From assembly GCA_023265995.1 (NCBI GenBank), contig JAHFSA010000008.1:62001-126000 (forward strand): DNA of 64,000 nucleotides, in the 5' to 3' direction. The translations under genes were made by a program, and so were the position numbers. How positions within the stretch are numbered: the stretch's first letter is position 1; the number at the start of each line of letters is the position of its first letter. Of this stretch, positions 23,940 through 36,644 are shown in pieces. Origin of the DNA: Perlucidibaca sp. Its GTDB lineage: Bacteria; Pseudomonadota; Gammaproteobacteria; Pseudomonadales; Moraxellaceae. Below the pieces are notes generated by a model, which saw only the letters and a program-made list of their open reading frames with translations, searched no databases and had not been told where the DNA came from.

Positions 23940-24845
23940 CTAATCCACTACCCAGTCCTGCCGCTGCGCGAAGCTCTGCACCAGAAAGTCGATGAGCATG
24001 CGCACGCGATTGGGCAAGGCCCGATTCGATGGCCACAGGGCATGCAGCTCCAGTGCCGAGCCCTGATACTCGGGCAGAACCCGCTCGAGACGGCCTTCAC
24101 GCAAATGCGGCCCGACGATGAAACTGGGCAGCAGGACTATGCCGTGGCCGGCCACGGCCGCTTCTGCCAGCACATCTCCATTGTTGGCGCAAAAGCCGAA
24201 CTCCGGACTCAGGCTCACCGCCCCTTCCGGGCCGCACAACGTCCACTTCTGCCCTGAGCGCTGACGGCCGTAATGCAGCACCTTGTGCTTGAGAACATCA
24301 GCCGGGCTCTGCGGGCGCCCCATCCTGTCGAGGTATTCGGGAGCGGCACAAAGCAGGCGATGCATGGGAGCCAGGCGCCGATAGATCAGCGTGCTGTCCT
24401 GAGGCTCGGCGATTCGTATGGCCAGGTCATAACTCTCCTCCATCAGATGCACGAAGCGATCGGTGAGGTTGAACTGAATCAGCACACGCGGGAACTCGGC
24501 CTTGAATGCTAGCAACACGGGCAGCATATGCATCTGCCCGAACGTCATGGGGGCACTGACCCGGATCAGCCCTTCCGGCTCGTTCTGCTGGCGTGTGAGC
24601 GCCTGGGATGCCTGACTGAACTCCGACAGGATCGCGCGGCTGCTTTCAAGGAAGTCCATGCCCTGACCGGTGAGGCTGACCTGGCGTGTCGTGCGGTTCA
24701 ACAACTGCACACCCAGAGCCAGCTCAAGAGCAGCCAGGCGCTTGCCCACCACCGCCCGGGTCAATCCAAGCTGACGCCCGGCGGCACTGAAACTGCCGGT
24801 ATCGGCCACCGCCACAAAAGCCTCCATACCCGCCAGCCTGTCCAT
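23940..24845 (-). CDS. LysR-family transcriptional regulator
   Basis: A 301-residue regulator starting MDRLAGMEAFVAVADTGSF. Residues about 1-60 form the winged HTH (FSAAGRQLGLTRAVVGKRLAALE); the rest is the effector-binding domain of the CrgA/DsdC-like group. An upstream in-frame start is rejected because GGGGG precedes the chosen ATG and the added residues are not family-like. It is divergent from the AlgE-like porin and reads toward the ycaC-like operon. Identical inverted repeats at its own promoter and at that operon suggest autoregulation plus operon control. Confidence 0.92.
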   Translation of the reverse strand: MDRLAGMEAFVAVADTGSFSAAGRQLGLTRAVVGKRLAALELALGVQLLNRTTRQVSLTGQGMDFLESSRAILSEFSQASQALTRQQNEPEGLIRVSAPMTFGQMHMLPVLLAFKAEFPRVLIQFNLTDRFVHLMEESYDLAIRIAEPQDSTLIYRRLAPMHRLLCAAPEYLDRMGRPQSPADVLKHKVLHYGRQRSGQKWTLCGPEGAVSLSPEFGFCANNGDVLAEAAVAGHGIVLLPSFIVGPHLREGRLERVLPEYQGSALELHALWPSNRALPNRVRMLIDFLVQSFAQRQDWVVD

Positions 24846-24854
24846 ATAACCCCC

Positions 24855-24877
24855 ACTGTCTACGATCTGGAGACAGT
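24855..24877. promoter_or_regulatory. LysR-type operator in the lysR/porin divergent promoter
   Basis: ACTGTCT-N9-AGACAGT ten bases upstream of the lysR ATG. Its position would allow autorepression of lysR and control of the divergent porin gene. The same sequence recurs at 23915-23937. Confidence 0.6.
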
Positions 24878-24925
24878 AAGGCGACCGACGCCCATCTGAC
24901 AAGGGCACGCCATAGCTCCTAGGCT

Positions 24926-26290
24926 ATGCGAAACGCCACCCCGGACCTCATGCGCATGCGTGCACTACTCTGCCTCACTCCAGGACTGCTATGCGCATGC
25001 GCCCAGGCTGCCCTCCCGCCCCCAGCGCTGATCCGCGCCGACGAAAACTGGTACGCGGCACGACATGAGAGCCAGCTGCCTGCGTACAAGTTTCTTCCGT
25101 TGGGCACGGATGACCACGCATTCCTGAGTCTGGGCGGCGAGTTGCGCTGGCGCAGCGACAGCCTGAACGCCCCTCGCTACGGCCTTGGCGAAGCCGATGA
25201 TGATTACTCCCTCAGCCGTGTGCTGGTCCATGCCGACCTGCATCTGAACCAGCACGCACGCTTGTTCATGCAACTGGGTAATGCCCAGGCTCATGGACAA
25301 GCCAGTCCCGGGCCGACGGACAGCAACCGTACCGATGTGCAGAATGCCTTTCTGGACTTCAAGCCGGACGAGATGACCAGCGTGCGCCTGGGCCGGCAGG
25401 AAATCCTGCTGAATCCCGCGCAACGCTTCGTGTCCGTACGTGAGGGGCCCAACGTACGCCAGAGCTTCGATGGCCTGCGTATCAGCTGGCAGCACGAGCA
25501 GCTTCAGGCTGGCGCATTCCTGACCCGCCCGGTGCGCTACGAGCCAGGCTCGTTCGATGACTCCGGCAATCAGGACCAGGTCTTCCATGGCGTCTACATG
25601 ACCCGGAAACTTGCTGCCGATACCAGCCTGGATATCCAGTATCTCGGCCTCCGTCGCGACCAGGCCCGCCTTGCCGGCCGTCAGGGCCGGGAAGACAGGC
25701 ACAGTGCGGGCCTGCGTCTGTCAGGCCGGCACGGCGCCTGGGATTACGACATGGAAGGCCTGATCCAGGGCGGGCACTTCGCCGGCAGCGACATCCGCGC
25801 CTGGGGAGCCAGTCTGCTCGCGGGGCATACCTTCGCCAGCGTGTGGCAGCCACGCCTGGGGGTGCAGCTGGATGCCGGATCTGGTGATGACAAGCAGACC
25901 GGCCGGCTGGAAACCTTCAACCCGCTGTTCCCGAAAGGGGCCTACTTCGATCAGAGCGGCCTGAACAGCTGGGCCAACTCGCTCATTGCCCGCACCAGCC
26001 TGGACCTCAAGCCTCACCCTCGCCTCAAGCTGCAAGCCAGTGTTTCAGAGCGATGGCGAGAAAGTCCGTCAGATAGCGTGTACGTCCAACCCTATGCCGC
26101 GCTCACCGCGACCCAGGCCAACCACTCCCGGCGGGTGGCGCAGACCTGTCAGCTGGATGCCAGCTGGCAGCTGACACCGAATGTGTCGCTGACCTGGCAG
26201 GCTGTGCACGCGAATGCCGGCCCCGCGATCACGAAAGCCGGCGGCCGGGATGTCGACTTCATGATGGGAATTGCGCAAATCAGGTTCTAG
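24926..26290 (+). CDS. AlgE-like (alginate-export family) outer-membrane porin
   Basis: A 454-residue beta-barrel protein resembling the alginate_exp/AlgE family, which also includes general anion or aromatic-acid channels. A signal peptide spans about residues 10-30 (LLCLTPGLLCACAQAA). Barrel strands with alternating aromatic residues follow, with DSNRTDVQNAFLDFK and VRLGRQEI as family landmarks, and the C-terminus ends in Phe as expected for barrel assembly. The true start may be the internal ATG at 24950, since no clear ribosome site precedes 24926. Divergence from the LysR gene suggests uptake of the substrate of the neighbouring hydrolases. Confidence 0.8.
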   Translation: MRNATPDLMRMRALLCLTPGLLCACAQAALPPPALIRADENWYAARHESQLPAYKFLPLGTDDHAFLSLGGELRWRSDSLNAPRYGLGEADDDYSLSRVLVHADLHLNQHARLFMQLGNAQAHGQASPGPTDSNRTDVQNAFLDFKPDEMTSVRLGRQEILLNPAQRFVSVREGPNVRQSFDGLRISWQHEQLQAGAFLTRPVRYEPGSFDDSGNQDQVFHGVYMTRKLAADTSLDIQYLGLRRDQARLAGRQGREDRHSAGLRLSGRHGAWDYDMEGLIQGGHFAGSDIRAWGASLLAGHTFASVWQPRLGVQLDAGSGDDKQTGRLETFNPLFPKGAYFDQSGLNSWANSLIARTSLDLKPHPRLKLQASVSERWRESPSDSVYVQPYAALTATQANHSRRVAQTCQLDASWQLTPNVSLTWQAVHANAGPAITKAGGRDVDFMMGIAQIRF

Positions 26291-26294
26291 GGTG

Positions 26295-26315
26295 CCAGGC
26301 CAAACCATGGCCTGG
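26295..26315. terminator. Hairpin between convergent porin and pcm genes
   Basis: CCAGGCCA-AACCA-TGGCCTGG is an 8-bp perfect stem in the 36-bp gap between two converging genes. No strong T-tract follows, so it may be a weak terminator or an mRNA-end stabiliser. Confidence 0.4.
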
Positions 26316-26326
26316 TGACAAAGACC

Positions 26327-27001
26327 TCAGCCGATGACGCCACCCAGCATGGGCACGAACATCACCGGCTCGATGACCTCCTGACGGAGGCCCTCTTCCG
26401 TGCGTGTGACCAGCACCAGAGACTGCTTCTGGGTGCCACCCACCGGCAGCACGAGACGGCCGCCGACAGCGAGCAGATCGGTCAGCGCCGACGGCACGCC
26501 GAGGGCCGCCGCGGTACCGATGATGCCATCGTAGCCACCCTCGCCCGGCCAGCCCTGGAGACCGTCGGCATGACGCAGGCGGACATTGTGCAGGCCGAGG
26601 CCGGAGAGACGCTCGCGCGCCTTGTCCTGCAACGGCTTGATGCGTTCGATGGAGTGCACAATGCCGGCGAGCTGCGCCAGCACGGCCGTCTGATAGCCCG
26701 AGCCGGTGCCGATCTCCAGTACCTTGGTGAGCGGGCCGGCGGCCAGCAGCAGCTCGGTCATGCGCGCCACGATGTAGGGCTGCGACAGGGTCTGGCTGTG
26801 GCCTATGGGCAGTGCGGTGTCTTCGTAGGCACGATGCGCCAACGCTTCGTCGAGGAAGATGTGACGCGGAGTCTGACGCATGACGTCAAGCACGCGGGCA
26901 TCGCGTATGCCCTGAGCCATGAGACGGGTGATGAGACGGTCACGCGTGCGCGCCGAGGTAAACCCGGAGCCGGTTAAATCGAAAGAGGAGCCAGTGTTCA
27001 T
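26327..27001 (-). CDS. pcm: Protein-L-isoaspartate O-methyltransferase
   Basis: A 224-residue repair enzyme that methylates isoaspartyl residues with S-adenosylmethionine. Motifs include [24 protein letters not shown] and the SAM-binding [16 protein letters not shown]. The start MNTGSSFDL at 27001 is chosen because upstream in-frame residues are not family-like. It follows surE by 37 bases, the common gammaproteobacterial pairing. In many relatives nlpD and rpoS come next, but here a porin takes their place. Confidence 0.93.
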   Translation of the reverse strand: MNTGSSFDLTGSGFTSARTRDRLITRLMAQGIRDARVLDVMRQTPRHIFLDEALAHRAYEDTALPIGHSQTLSQPYIVARMTELLLAAGPLTKVLEIGTGSGYQTAVLAQLAGIVHSIERIKPLQDKARERLSGLGLHNVRLRHADGLQGWPGEGGYDGIIGTAAALGVPSALTDLLAVGGRLVLPVGGTQKQSLVLVTRTEEGLRQEVIEPVMFVPMLGGVIG

Positions 27002-27038
27002 GTAGGTCTTGTTCTGTGCGCGGCAAGCTCTGACTGTA

Positions 27039-27815
27039 TCACGAGCCGCTCGGCGTGACAGCCGGCAGCCAGGCGGCGACGGTATCAAGCACGGCATAGC
27101 GGGTCATGTCGGAGTCCAGCGGCGTGACGCTGACATGGCCCTCGTGCACGGCATGGAAGTCGGTGCCCTCGGCATTGTCCAGCGGATCACCGGCAGCCCC
27201 TATCCAGAACACCTCATGACCACGCGGATCTCTGAGCTTTAGCACATCCTGACTGGGTGCGCGATGGCCGAGACGGGTCACGCGGAAGCCGCGATGGCTG
27301 GCCAGCGGGCCGGCCGGGACGTTGATGTTGAGCAACGTGCGCGGCGGCAGCTCGAGAGCGGGCCAGCGCTGCAGCAGCTCGCCGACACGCGCGGCGGCCG
27401 GGCGATAGGCCTCGATGCCGAGCATTCTGGCATTGGCGGCGACCAGCGACACGGCGATCGCCGGACGGCCGAGAAAGCGCCCTTCCAGCGCCGCCGCCAC
27501 CGTTCCGGAATAGATGACATCGTCGCCCAGATTGGCGCCGGCATTGATGCCGGAAATGATGATGTCGGGCACGAAATCGAGCAGGCCGTTGAGCGCGACA
27601 TGGACACAGTCCGCCGGCGTGCCGTTGATGACGATGAAGCCGTTGTCGAGACGCTGCGGCCGCAGCGGCCGGTCGAGGGTGAGCGCGCTGGAAAAGGCGC
27701 TGCGCTCGCCATCGGGCGCCACCACGGTCACCTCGCCGAGCTCGGCCAGCACCTCGGCCATCGCCGCCAGCCCGGGGGCATGGACACCGTCATCATTGCT
27801 CAGAAGAAAGCGCAT
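27039..27815 (-). CDS. surE: 5'/3'-nucleotidase SurE
   Basis: A 258-residue metal-dependent nucleotidase. The active-site [10 protein letters not shown] is at the N-terminus, [11 protein letters not shown] and [18 protein letters not shown] follow in order. The start [10 protein letters not shown] at 27815 overlaps the truD stop by 23 bases, so the genes are coupled. It dephosphorylates nucleoside monophosphates and short polyphosphates. Confidence 0.95.
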   Translation of the reverse strand: MRFLLSNDDGVHAPGLAAMAEVLAELGEVTVVAPDGERSAFSSALTLDRPLRPQRLDNGFIVINGTPADCVHVALNGLLDFVPDIIISGINAGANLGDDVIYSGTVAAALEGRFLGRPAIAVSLVAANARMLGIEAYRPAAARVGELLQRWPALELPPRTLLNINVPAGPLASHRGFRVTRLGHRAPSQDVLKLRDPRGHEVFWIGAAGDPLDNAEGTDFHAVHEGHVSVTPLDSDMTRYAVLDTVAAWLPAVTPSGS

Positions 27816-28917
27816 CGGCCTGACCCTCCAGCAGCTCTGCCAATGATTGCAGCACGCTTGTGGCAAAGGCGCCAGAGGTCAGCTCAAAGGTCATGTGCAG
27901 CACCTGCGGCTCCAGCCAGCGCCACTGCAGATCCTGCACGCGCAGGCGCAGGGCACGGCGCTGCCCCGGCACGCGCAGCGCCGCGAGGTCATCGCAGATG
28001 CTCTGCCAGGGCGCCAGCACGGCGGCCTCCAGCGTCGCCACCTCGTCAGCGACAGCAGAGGCGCCATCGCCCGGCATGGGGCCGGTGACATGCAGCTCGC
28101 CGCTGCCCAGGCGCGGTTGCCAGCCGGCATCGTCGGGCTCCGGGCGGAAGAAGCTGCCACGCCCGTCGAGCTGCAGGACATCGCCCGGCAGGCAGCGATT
28201 CCAGCTGCCCTGGCGCACACGCTCGGCCAGCACCTGATTGAACAGGGCCGAGCGCAAGGCGGAAATCCACAGGCTCTCACGGTTGTCGCGGCGACGTCGG
28301 CGGCCGGCACGACGATCCGCCAGCAGCGTCAGACCCTGGGCAATGTTGCGGCCGCCATGGCCGAAACGCTGCAGGCCGAAGTAGTTGGCCACGCCCTCGC
28401 GGGCGAGCAGGTCGAGACGGGCCTCGATGTCGGCACGCTCGCCCGTGACATCGCGCAGGGTGATCTCGAAGCGGTTGCCGGCATGGGTGCCGCGGCGCAG
28501 CTTGCGACCGCAGCGCAGCTGGCTGAGCACGCGATAGCGTCCGGGCTCGTCGGCCGGATCACGCCCCGGCACATCCAGCCAGTCGCTGCCGGCGGACCAG
28601 CAGCCATCGCCATGCCAGTGCACGCTGAACCACTGCCGGGTCAGCGCGTGGCGATCCTTGAGCCCGGAATAGCTCACCAGCGAGCGCTCGATACCCAGTT
28701 GCCGGGCCAGCTCGGCGCCGGCCTGATCGGTATTGAGGCCACGCTTCTCGACCCACAGCCAGAGATGCTCGCCGGTCCCGGCCTCGGTGGCGGCCTCGGG
28801 CTCGAAGCCGAGCACCTCCTCGACCACGAAATCTTCCGGGACGGCCTTCAGGCGGGCCTGCGCCACCGGCCCGCCCCAGGGCGACGGGCACGGCCCCGAG
28901 GTCAGTTCTGCGGCCAC
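27793..28917 (-). CDS. truD: tRNA pseudouridine(13) synthase TruD
   Basis: A 374-residue enzyme that isomerises U13 in tRNA-Glu. Family landmarks are [11 protein letters not shown] near the start, the catalytic-Asp region [29 protein letters not shown] and [10 protein letters not shown]. The start is GTG at 28917, overlapping the ispF stop by 16 bases. It sits in the compact ispD-ispF-truD-surE-pcm run. Confidence 0.94.
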   Translation of the reverse strand: MAAELTSGPCPSPWGGPVAQARLKAVPEDFVVEEVLGFEPEAATEAGTGEHLWLWVEKRGLNTDQAGAELARQLGIERSLVSYSGLKDRHALTRQWFSVHWHGDGCWSAGSDWLDVPGRDPADEPGRYRVLSQLRCGRKLRRGTHAGNRFEITLRDVTGERADIEARLDLLAREGVANYFGLQRFGHGGRNIAQGLTLLADRRAGRRRRRDNRESLWISALRSALFNQVLAERVRQGSWNRCLPGDVLQLDGRGSFFRPEPDDAGWQPRLGSGELHVTGPMPGDGASAVADEVATLEAAVLAPWQSICDDLAALRVPGQRRALRLRVQDLQWRWLEPQVLHMTFELTSGAFATSVLQSLAELLEGQADALSSEQ

Positions 28918-29399
28918 AGCATCACCACGGCATGCGCTTCTATGCCCTCGCGGCGACCGACGAAGCCGAGCTTCTCGGTCGTGGTGGCCTTGACGCTGAC
29001 CTGCGCCGCCGCCACGCCCAGATCCTCGGCGATGCGCTCGCGCATCAGCGTGATATGAGGCGCCAGCCTCGGGCGCTCGGCCAGCACGGTGATGTCGGCA
29101 TTGCCGACGACATAGCCGTGCCGGGCCACCAGCGCCACGACATGGCGCAGCAGGCCACGGCTGTCGGCACCGCTGTAGGCGGCATCGGTATCGGGAAAAT
29201 GCTTGCCGATGTCGCCCAGCGCCAGCGCGCCGAGCAGGGCATCGGCCAGGGCGTGGAGCGCGACATCGCCATCGGAGTGGGCGATCAGGCCCTGATCATG
29301 GGCAATCACGACGCCACCGAGAGTGACCTGGCTGCCCTCGCCGAAACGGTGAACATCGATGCCGTGGCCTATGCGGGGCCGCAGTACCTGCGCGGTCAT
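28902..29399 (-). CDS. ispF: 2-C-methyl-D-erythritol 2,4-cyclodiphosphate synthase
   Basis: A 165-residue enzyme of the MEP isoprenoid pathway. [11 protein letters not shown] carries the zinc-binding Asp and His; [18 protein letters not shown] and [12 protein letters not shown] complete the active site. It overlaps ispD by four bases (ATGA), so the two consecutive pathway enzymes are coupled. Confidence 0.95.
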   Translation of the reverse strand: MTAQVLRPRIGHGIDVHRFGEGSQVTLGGVVIAHDQGLIAHSDGDVALHALADALLGALALGDIGKHFPDTDAAYSGADSRGLLRHVVALVARHGYVVGNADITVLAERPRLAPHITLMRERIAEDLGVAAAQVSVKATTTEKLGFVGRREGIEAHAVVMLWPQN

Positions 29400-30106
29400 G
29401 TCAGTGCTCCTGTCTGCCGCTGCGCCGCCAGCAAGGCTTCGGCCAGTGGCAGGTCATCGCGGAATGTGATCTTGAGATTGTCGCGTTCACCGCTGACCAG
29501 GCGCGGCTGCAGGCCCAGGCGCTCGATGGCGGCGGCCTCGTCGGTCACCAGCACGCCGTCGGCGCGCGCCGAACGCAGCGCCTGCAGCAGCGTGCCGAGG
29601 CGGAACATCTGCGGCGTCAGGGCATGCCAGAGCAGCTCGCGGCTGACGGTGGCGATGATGTGTCCGTCGTCATCGCTGCGCTTCATGGTGTCGCGCACCG
29701 GATTGGCGAGCAGGCCGCCGACGGCATCATCGCCAAGCTCGGCGAGCAGGCGACGCACATCGGATGGCCGCAGCAGCGGCCGCGCGACATCATGCACCAG
29801 CACCCAGTCGGCCGCGTCGACGCCGGCGGCAACCAGCGCCTCCAGCCCGGCCAGCACGGAGTCCATGCGCTCGCCACCACCGGTGACGAACTGCAGGCGC
29901 TCGGGACGGGCATAAGGCAAGGCGCGGGCACGGTCATCATCAGCGGCTATCGCCACCACAATGTGATCGAGCTCGGGCATGCCGGACAGTCGGTCGAGGG
30001 TGTGCTGCTGGATGGCCTGACCGGCCAGCGGCAGATACTGCTTGGGCAGGTCGGCGCCGAAACGCCTGCCAGCCCCGGCGGCGGGAATCACCGCATGGGC
30101 AGGCAT
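29396..30106 (-). CDS. ispD: 2-C-methyl-D-erythritol 4-phosphate cytidylyltransferase
   Basis: A 236-residue enzyme that makes CDP-methylerythritol from MEP and [20 protein letters not shown] is the nucleotide-binding loop, and [11 protein letters not shown] and [10 protein letters not shown] are family motifs. It starts three bases after ftsB ends and overlaps ispF. Confidence 0.95.
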   Translation of the reverse strand: MPAHAVIPAAGAGRRFGADLPKQYLPLAGQAIQQHTLDRLSGMPELDHIVVAIAADDDRARALPYARPERLQFVTGGGERMDSVLAGLEALVAAGVDAADWVLVHDVARPLLRPSDVRRLLAELGDDAVGGLLANPVRDTMKRSDDDGHIIATVSRELLWHALTPQMFRLGTLLQALRSARADGVLVTDEAAAIERLGLQPRLVSGERDNLKITFRDDLPLAEALLAAQRQTGALT

Positions 30107-30109
30107 GAC

Positions 30110-30565
30110 TTACTGCGCTCCCGGCGTCGGCGCGGCGGGAGCAGTCGGAACTGGTGTGGTTGGAGCGGGTGCGGCGGGAGCAGACGCAGCCGGGGCAGCC
30201 GCCGACGCAGAAGCCGGATTGACCACCGACGGCGTGGCCGGATGCGCGCCGGACGTGGCCGAGCCCGCCAGCGCCTTGCCGGTAACCAGATAGAAAGTCT
30301 CGTCGTCCTTGATCATGCCGAGATCGAGACGGGCGCGCTCCTCAATGGCTTCGCGTCCGTTCTTGAGGTCATTGACCTCGGCCTCCAGCACCTGGTTGCG
30401 CTGACGCAGCCTGAGGTTCTCGGACTGCTGCTCGGCCACCGCCCGCTTGAGACGGTGGACATCGAGAATGCCGCCCTCGCCGAACCAGAGGCCGACCTGC
30501 AGGATGAGGAAGATGCCGGCCGCCAGCCAGAGCAGCAAACGGCCAAGGCTGGACGCCGGCGTCAT
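30110..30565 (-). CDS. ftsB: Cell-division protein FtsB with Ala/Pro-rich tail
   Basis: A 151-residue bitopic divisome protein. One transmembrane helix (about 9-27) is followed by a coiled coil (about 36-75, KRAVAEQQSENLRLRQRN) and the GREAIEERARLDLGMIK segment that contacts FtsL and FtsQ. From about residue 100 the protein continues as a low-complexity Ala/Pro/Thr tail of about 50 residues, making it about half as long again as typical FtsB (about 95-105). It lies immediately after eno, its usual neighbour. Confidence 0.92.
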   Translation of the reverse strand: MTPASSLGRLLLWLAAGIFLILQVGLWFGEGGILDVHRLKRAVAEQQSENLRLRQRNQVLEAEVNDLKNGREAIEERARLDLGMIKDDETFYLVTGKALAGSATSGAHPATPSVVNPASASAAAPAASAPAAPAPTTPVPTAPAAPTPGAQ

Positions 30566-30567
30566 GC

Positions 30568-34496
<3,929 letters not shown>

Positions 34497-34605
34497 TCAC
34501 GGCGCACCCGCACAGCGGGTACAAAGACGGGACAGGATATTACCACGCAGCGCTTGAGGCGGGGAGTGGCGATCAGCGTGCGCCTGGCCCGGAAACGGCA
34601 AACCG

Positions 34606-34637
34606 GAAAAAGAAACAGGGGCCACTAGGGCCCCTGT
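34606..34637 (-). terminator. Rho-independent terminator after the porin gene
   Basis: Read on the minus strand, ACAGGGGCC pairs with GGCCCCTGT across a 5-base loop (34615-34637) and is followed by TTTCTTTTTCC. It is 26 bases beyond the porin stop and isolates the porin from pyrG. Confidence 0.85.
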
Positions 34638-34662
34638 TGTCAGGACAGCTGCAACGCCAGGC

Positions 34663-35685
34663 TTAGAACTTGTGTTCGAGGCCGACAGCGATGACCGACT
34701 GATCCTTGATGGTCTTGCCGGCGTTGTTGTCGGCATCCAGCTTGGTGTAGAAGGCCAGGGCCTTGGTCTTGCTGGTGAAGTTGTGATCGACACCGACCGA
34801 CCAGACCTTGACTTCATCGTTGAAGTCCTTGGCCGAGCCCTTGCCGTACTGGGCCTTCAGCACTTCGTCACCGAGAACGTAGGAGGCGCCGACGGAGTAG
34901 CCGGTTTCCTTCTTCTTGGTGGCAGTGTTGACGCCGTCGGCGATTTCACTGCGCGTGTACATGGCGCTCAGGAACAGGTCGTCGATCTTGTAGGTGGCGA
35001 CAGCGCGCTCGTTGTTGCGCTGCACGTCGTCGGAGAACACGGCACCCTTGCCCTTGACGTCACGATCCAGACCGATGGCACCGTAGAGACCGATCTCTTC
35101 GTTGCTGTAGGTCACCGAGTAGGAGCTGCCTGCTGCGTCGGAACCCTTGGTGCCGGCTGCGTCCTTGGTGGTGTCGTTGGTCTGGGTCTGCACGATGGCC
35201 TGGAAGCCGGCGTACTTCGGCGAGCTGTACTCGACCAGGTTCTTCAGACGGTTTTCGCCAGCCTGGACGGTCTTGATGTCGCCGAAGTAGTCATTGAACA
35301 GGTCGGCTTCGCCCTGGGCCAGCTTGAGAGCGGAGTCGAACTGACCCAGCTTGATGGCGCCGTAGGTGGCGTGCTTCAGACCCAGGTAGCGGTTACGCGC
35401 GGTGAGGTCGAAGTTGTCGGCGGTCGGATCGGCATCATCCGTGTTCACTTCCCACTCGATCTGGTAGATGGCGCTGAGATTGGCGGTCAGTTCGTCTTCG
35501 CCCTTGACGCCAAAGCGCGAGGCGTTCGAGACCAGACGCGAGGTGTCGGCGGAGCCGTCAGCCACTGCGTCATCCTTGAAATTTTCAACGGTGACGTTGA
35601 GCTTGCCATAGACCTTCGGGGCGGCGTTGGCCATCGGGGCCACAACGGCGGCTGCAACACCCAGGGCAATCAGAGTACGCTTCAT
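34663..35685 (-). CDS. Gram-negative general porin (Porin_4 type)
   Basis: A 340-residue trimeric-type porin. A signal peptide ends at about residue 21 (ANA-AP). The first strand KVYGKLNVTVE and the ending VGLEHKF with a terminal Phe are typical of 16-strand porins, and RYLGLKHATYGAIKLGQFD marks the constriction-loop region. High expression is likely given the strong terminator and a good ribosome site (AAGGAGAC). It is divergent from a second barrel gene across a 305-bp regulatory region. Confidence 0.9.
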   Translation of the reverse strand: MKRTLIALGVAAAVVAPMANAAPKVYGKLNVTVENFKDDAVADGSADTSRLVSNASRFGVKGEDELTANLSAIYQIEWEVNTDDADPTADNFDLTARNRYLGLKHATYGAIKLGQFDSALKLAQGEADLFNDYFGDIKTVQAGENRLKNLVEYSSPKYAGFQAIVQTQTNDTTKDAAGTKGSDAAGSSYSVTYSNEEIGLYGAIGLDRDVKGKGAVFSDDVQRNNERAVATYKIDDLFLSAMYTRSEIADGVNTATKKKETGYSVGASYVLGDEVLKAQYGKGSAKDFNDEVKVWSVGVDHNFTSKTKALAFYTKLDADNNAGKTIKDQSVIAVGLEHKF

Positions 35686-35990
35686 TTTCTACTGTCTCCT
35701 TAAGACACGAGCAACGTGATGTGCAGTCGGGGTCATCCCTCAACTTGGCGCCAGTATCGTCACCAAAAATGACAGCGCGGCGTATTTTTTATGACGATTA
35801 CGTGACAATCCGATCGGTTGACACATTTAAGTCGGATTTCGGTGATTTTTTGATCCGCCTGTCGCTCATACCCTACCGCTCATCCGACATGTTACAAGAT
35901 GTTAATAATTGGCATTGCCCCATCATGTTGCAAGGGTCTAGGTTGTGCTTACCCACGGTGCGTGGGGACCGAAAAACAAGGAGATACTCC
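35686..35990. promoter_or_regulatory. Divergent porin/OMP control region with OmpR-like repeats
   Basis: This 305-bp AT-richer spacer holds CATGTTACAAG (35888-35898) and CATGTTGCAAG (35924-35934), direct repeats 36 bases apart. The first continues as GTTACA-N4-GTTAAT, close to the OmpR tandem half-site pattern. A TTGACA at 35818-35823 could be a -35 element. Regulation by osmolarity or envelope stress is plausible but only inferred. Confidence 0.35.
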
Positions 35991-36581
35991 ATGAAGTTCA
36001 AGCAAACCCTGATTGCCGTCGCCATCGCACTGACACCGATGGCAGCCATGGCCGCCGGCTCGCTCGACGTGTTTTATGTCAACCAGGATTTCAATGTGGA
36101 CGGCTCGCCCGATGACAGCGGCGACGGCTTCGGCTTCCGTGGCCAGGCCGCACTGGGCCAGGGCGTCAGCCTGACCGCGCTGTATCAGGACGCGGATATT
36201 GATGATGCAGATTTCAACAGCAAGGAAACCCGCATCGGTCTGTCATATGACACCAAGCTCCAGGGTATCGATGTCGGCGCCGGCGCCGAAACAGTGACAC
36301 TGGACCTCAACGATGGCGGCCCGGGTGACTCTTTCCGCGGCTACTCCATCAACGCCCACGCCAGCATGAAGGTGATCGACAACCTGTCGGCCTACGCCCG
36401 TGTCGGCTACACCGATATCGACGAATTTGACGGCGCTGAATACGAAGCCGGCGTGCACTACGCCTTCGACAAGCAGTTCGGTGCCTTCGTCGAATACCGC
36501 GTTGCCGACCTCAGCGGCAACAACGGCGCACCCGATCTGGAGCTGGACACCCTGCGTGTTGGTGGCCGCTACAACTTCTGA
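35991..36581 (+). CDS. Small outer-membrane beta-barrel protein
   Basis: A 196-residue protein with a signal peptide cut after about residue 21 (AMA-AGS) and eight or so amphipathic strands ending RVGGRYNF, with the terminal Phe used for barrel insertion. Asp/Gly-rich loops (NVDGSPDDSGDG) suggest surface loops that might bind calcium. AAGGAG lies 8 bases before the ATG. It resembles the OmpA-N/OmpW-size class, but I cannot name the family. A strong bidirectional terminator follows. Confidence 0.8.
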   Translation: MKFKQTLIAVAIALTPMAAMAAGSLDVFYVNQDFNVDGSPDDSGDGFGFRGQAALGQGVSLTALYQDADIDDADFNSKETRIGLSYDTKLQGIDVGAGAETVTLDLNDGGPGDSFRGYSINAHASMKVIDNLSAYARVGYTDIDEFDGAEYEAGVHYAFDKQFGAFVEYRVADLSGNNGAPDLELDTLRVGGRYNF

Positions 36582-36604
36582 GCCACTGCGTCATCATGAC
36601 CATG

Positions 36605-36630
36605 AAAAAGGGCGCCTCGGCGCCCTTTTT
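36605..36630. terminator. Bidirectional terminator between OMP and moeA
   Basis: AAAAAGGGCGC pairs with GCGCCCTTTTT around a CTCG loop. Flanking A and T runs on each strand allow it to end both converging transcripts. Confidence 0.88.
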
Positions 36631-36644
36631 CACATCTGCGTCAT

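Noticed and set aside
35691-35697. ACTGTCT near the porin start as a third LysR operator
   Set aside because: The partner arm is missing at the right distance and the sequence is the complement of the porin ribosome site.
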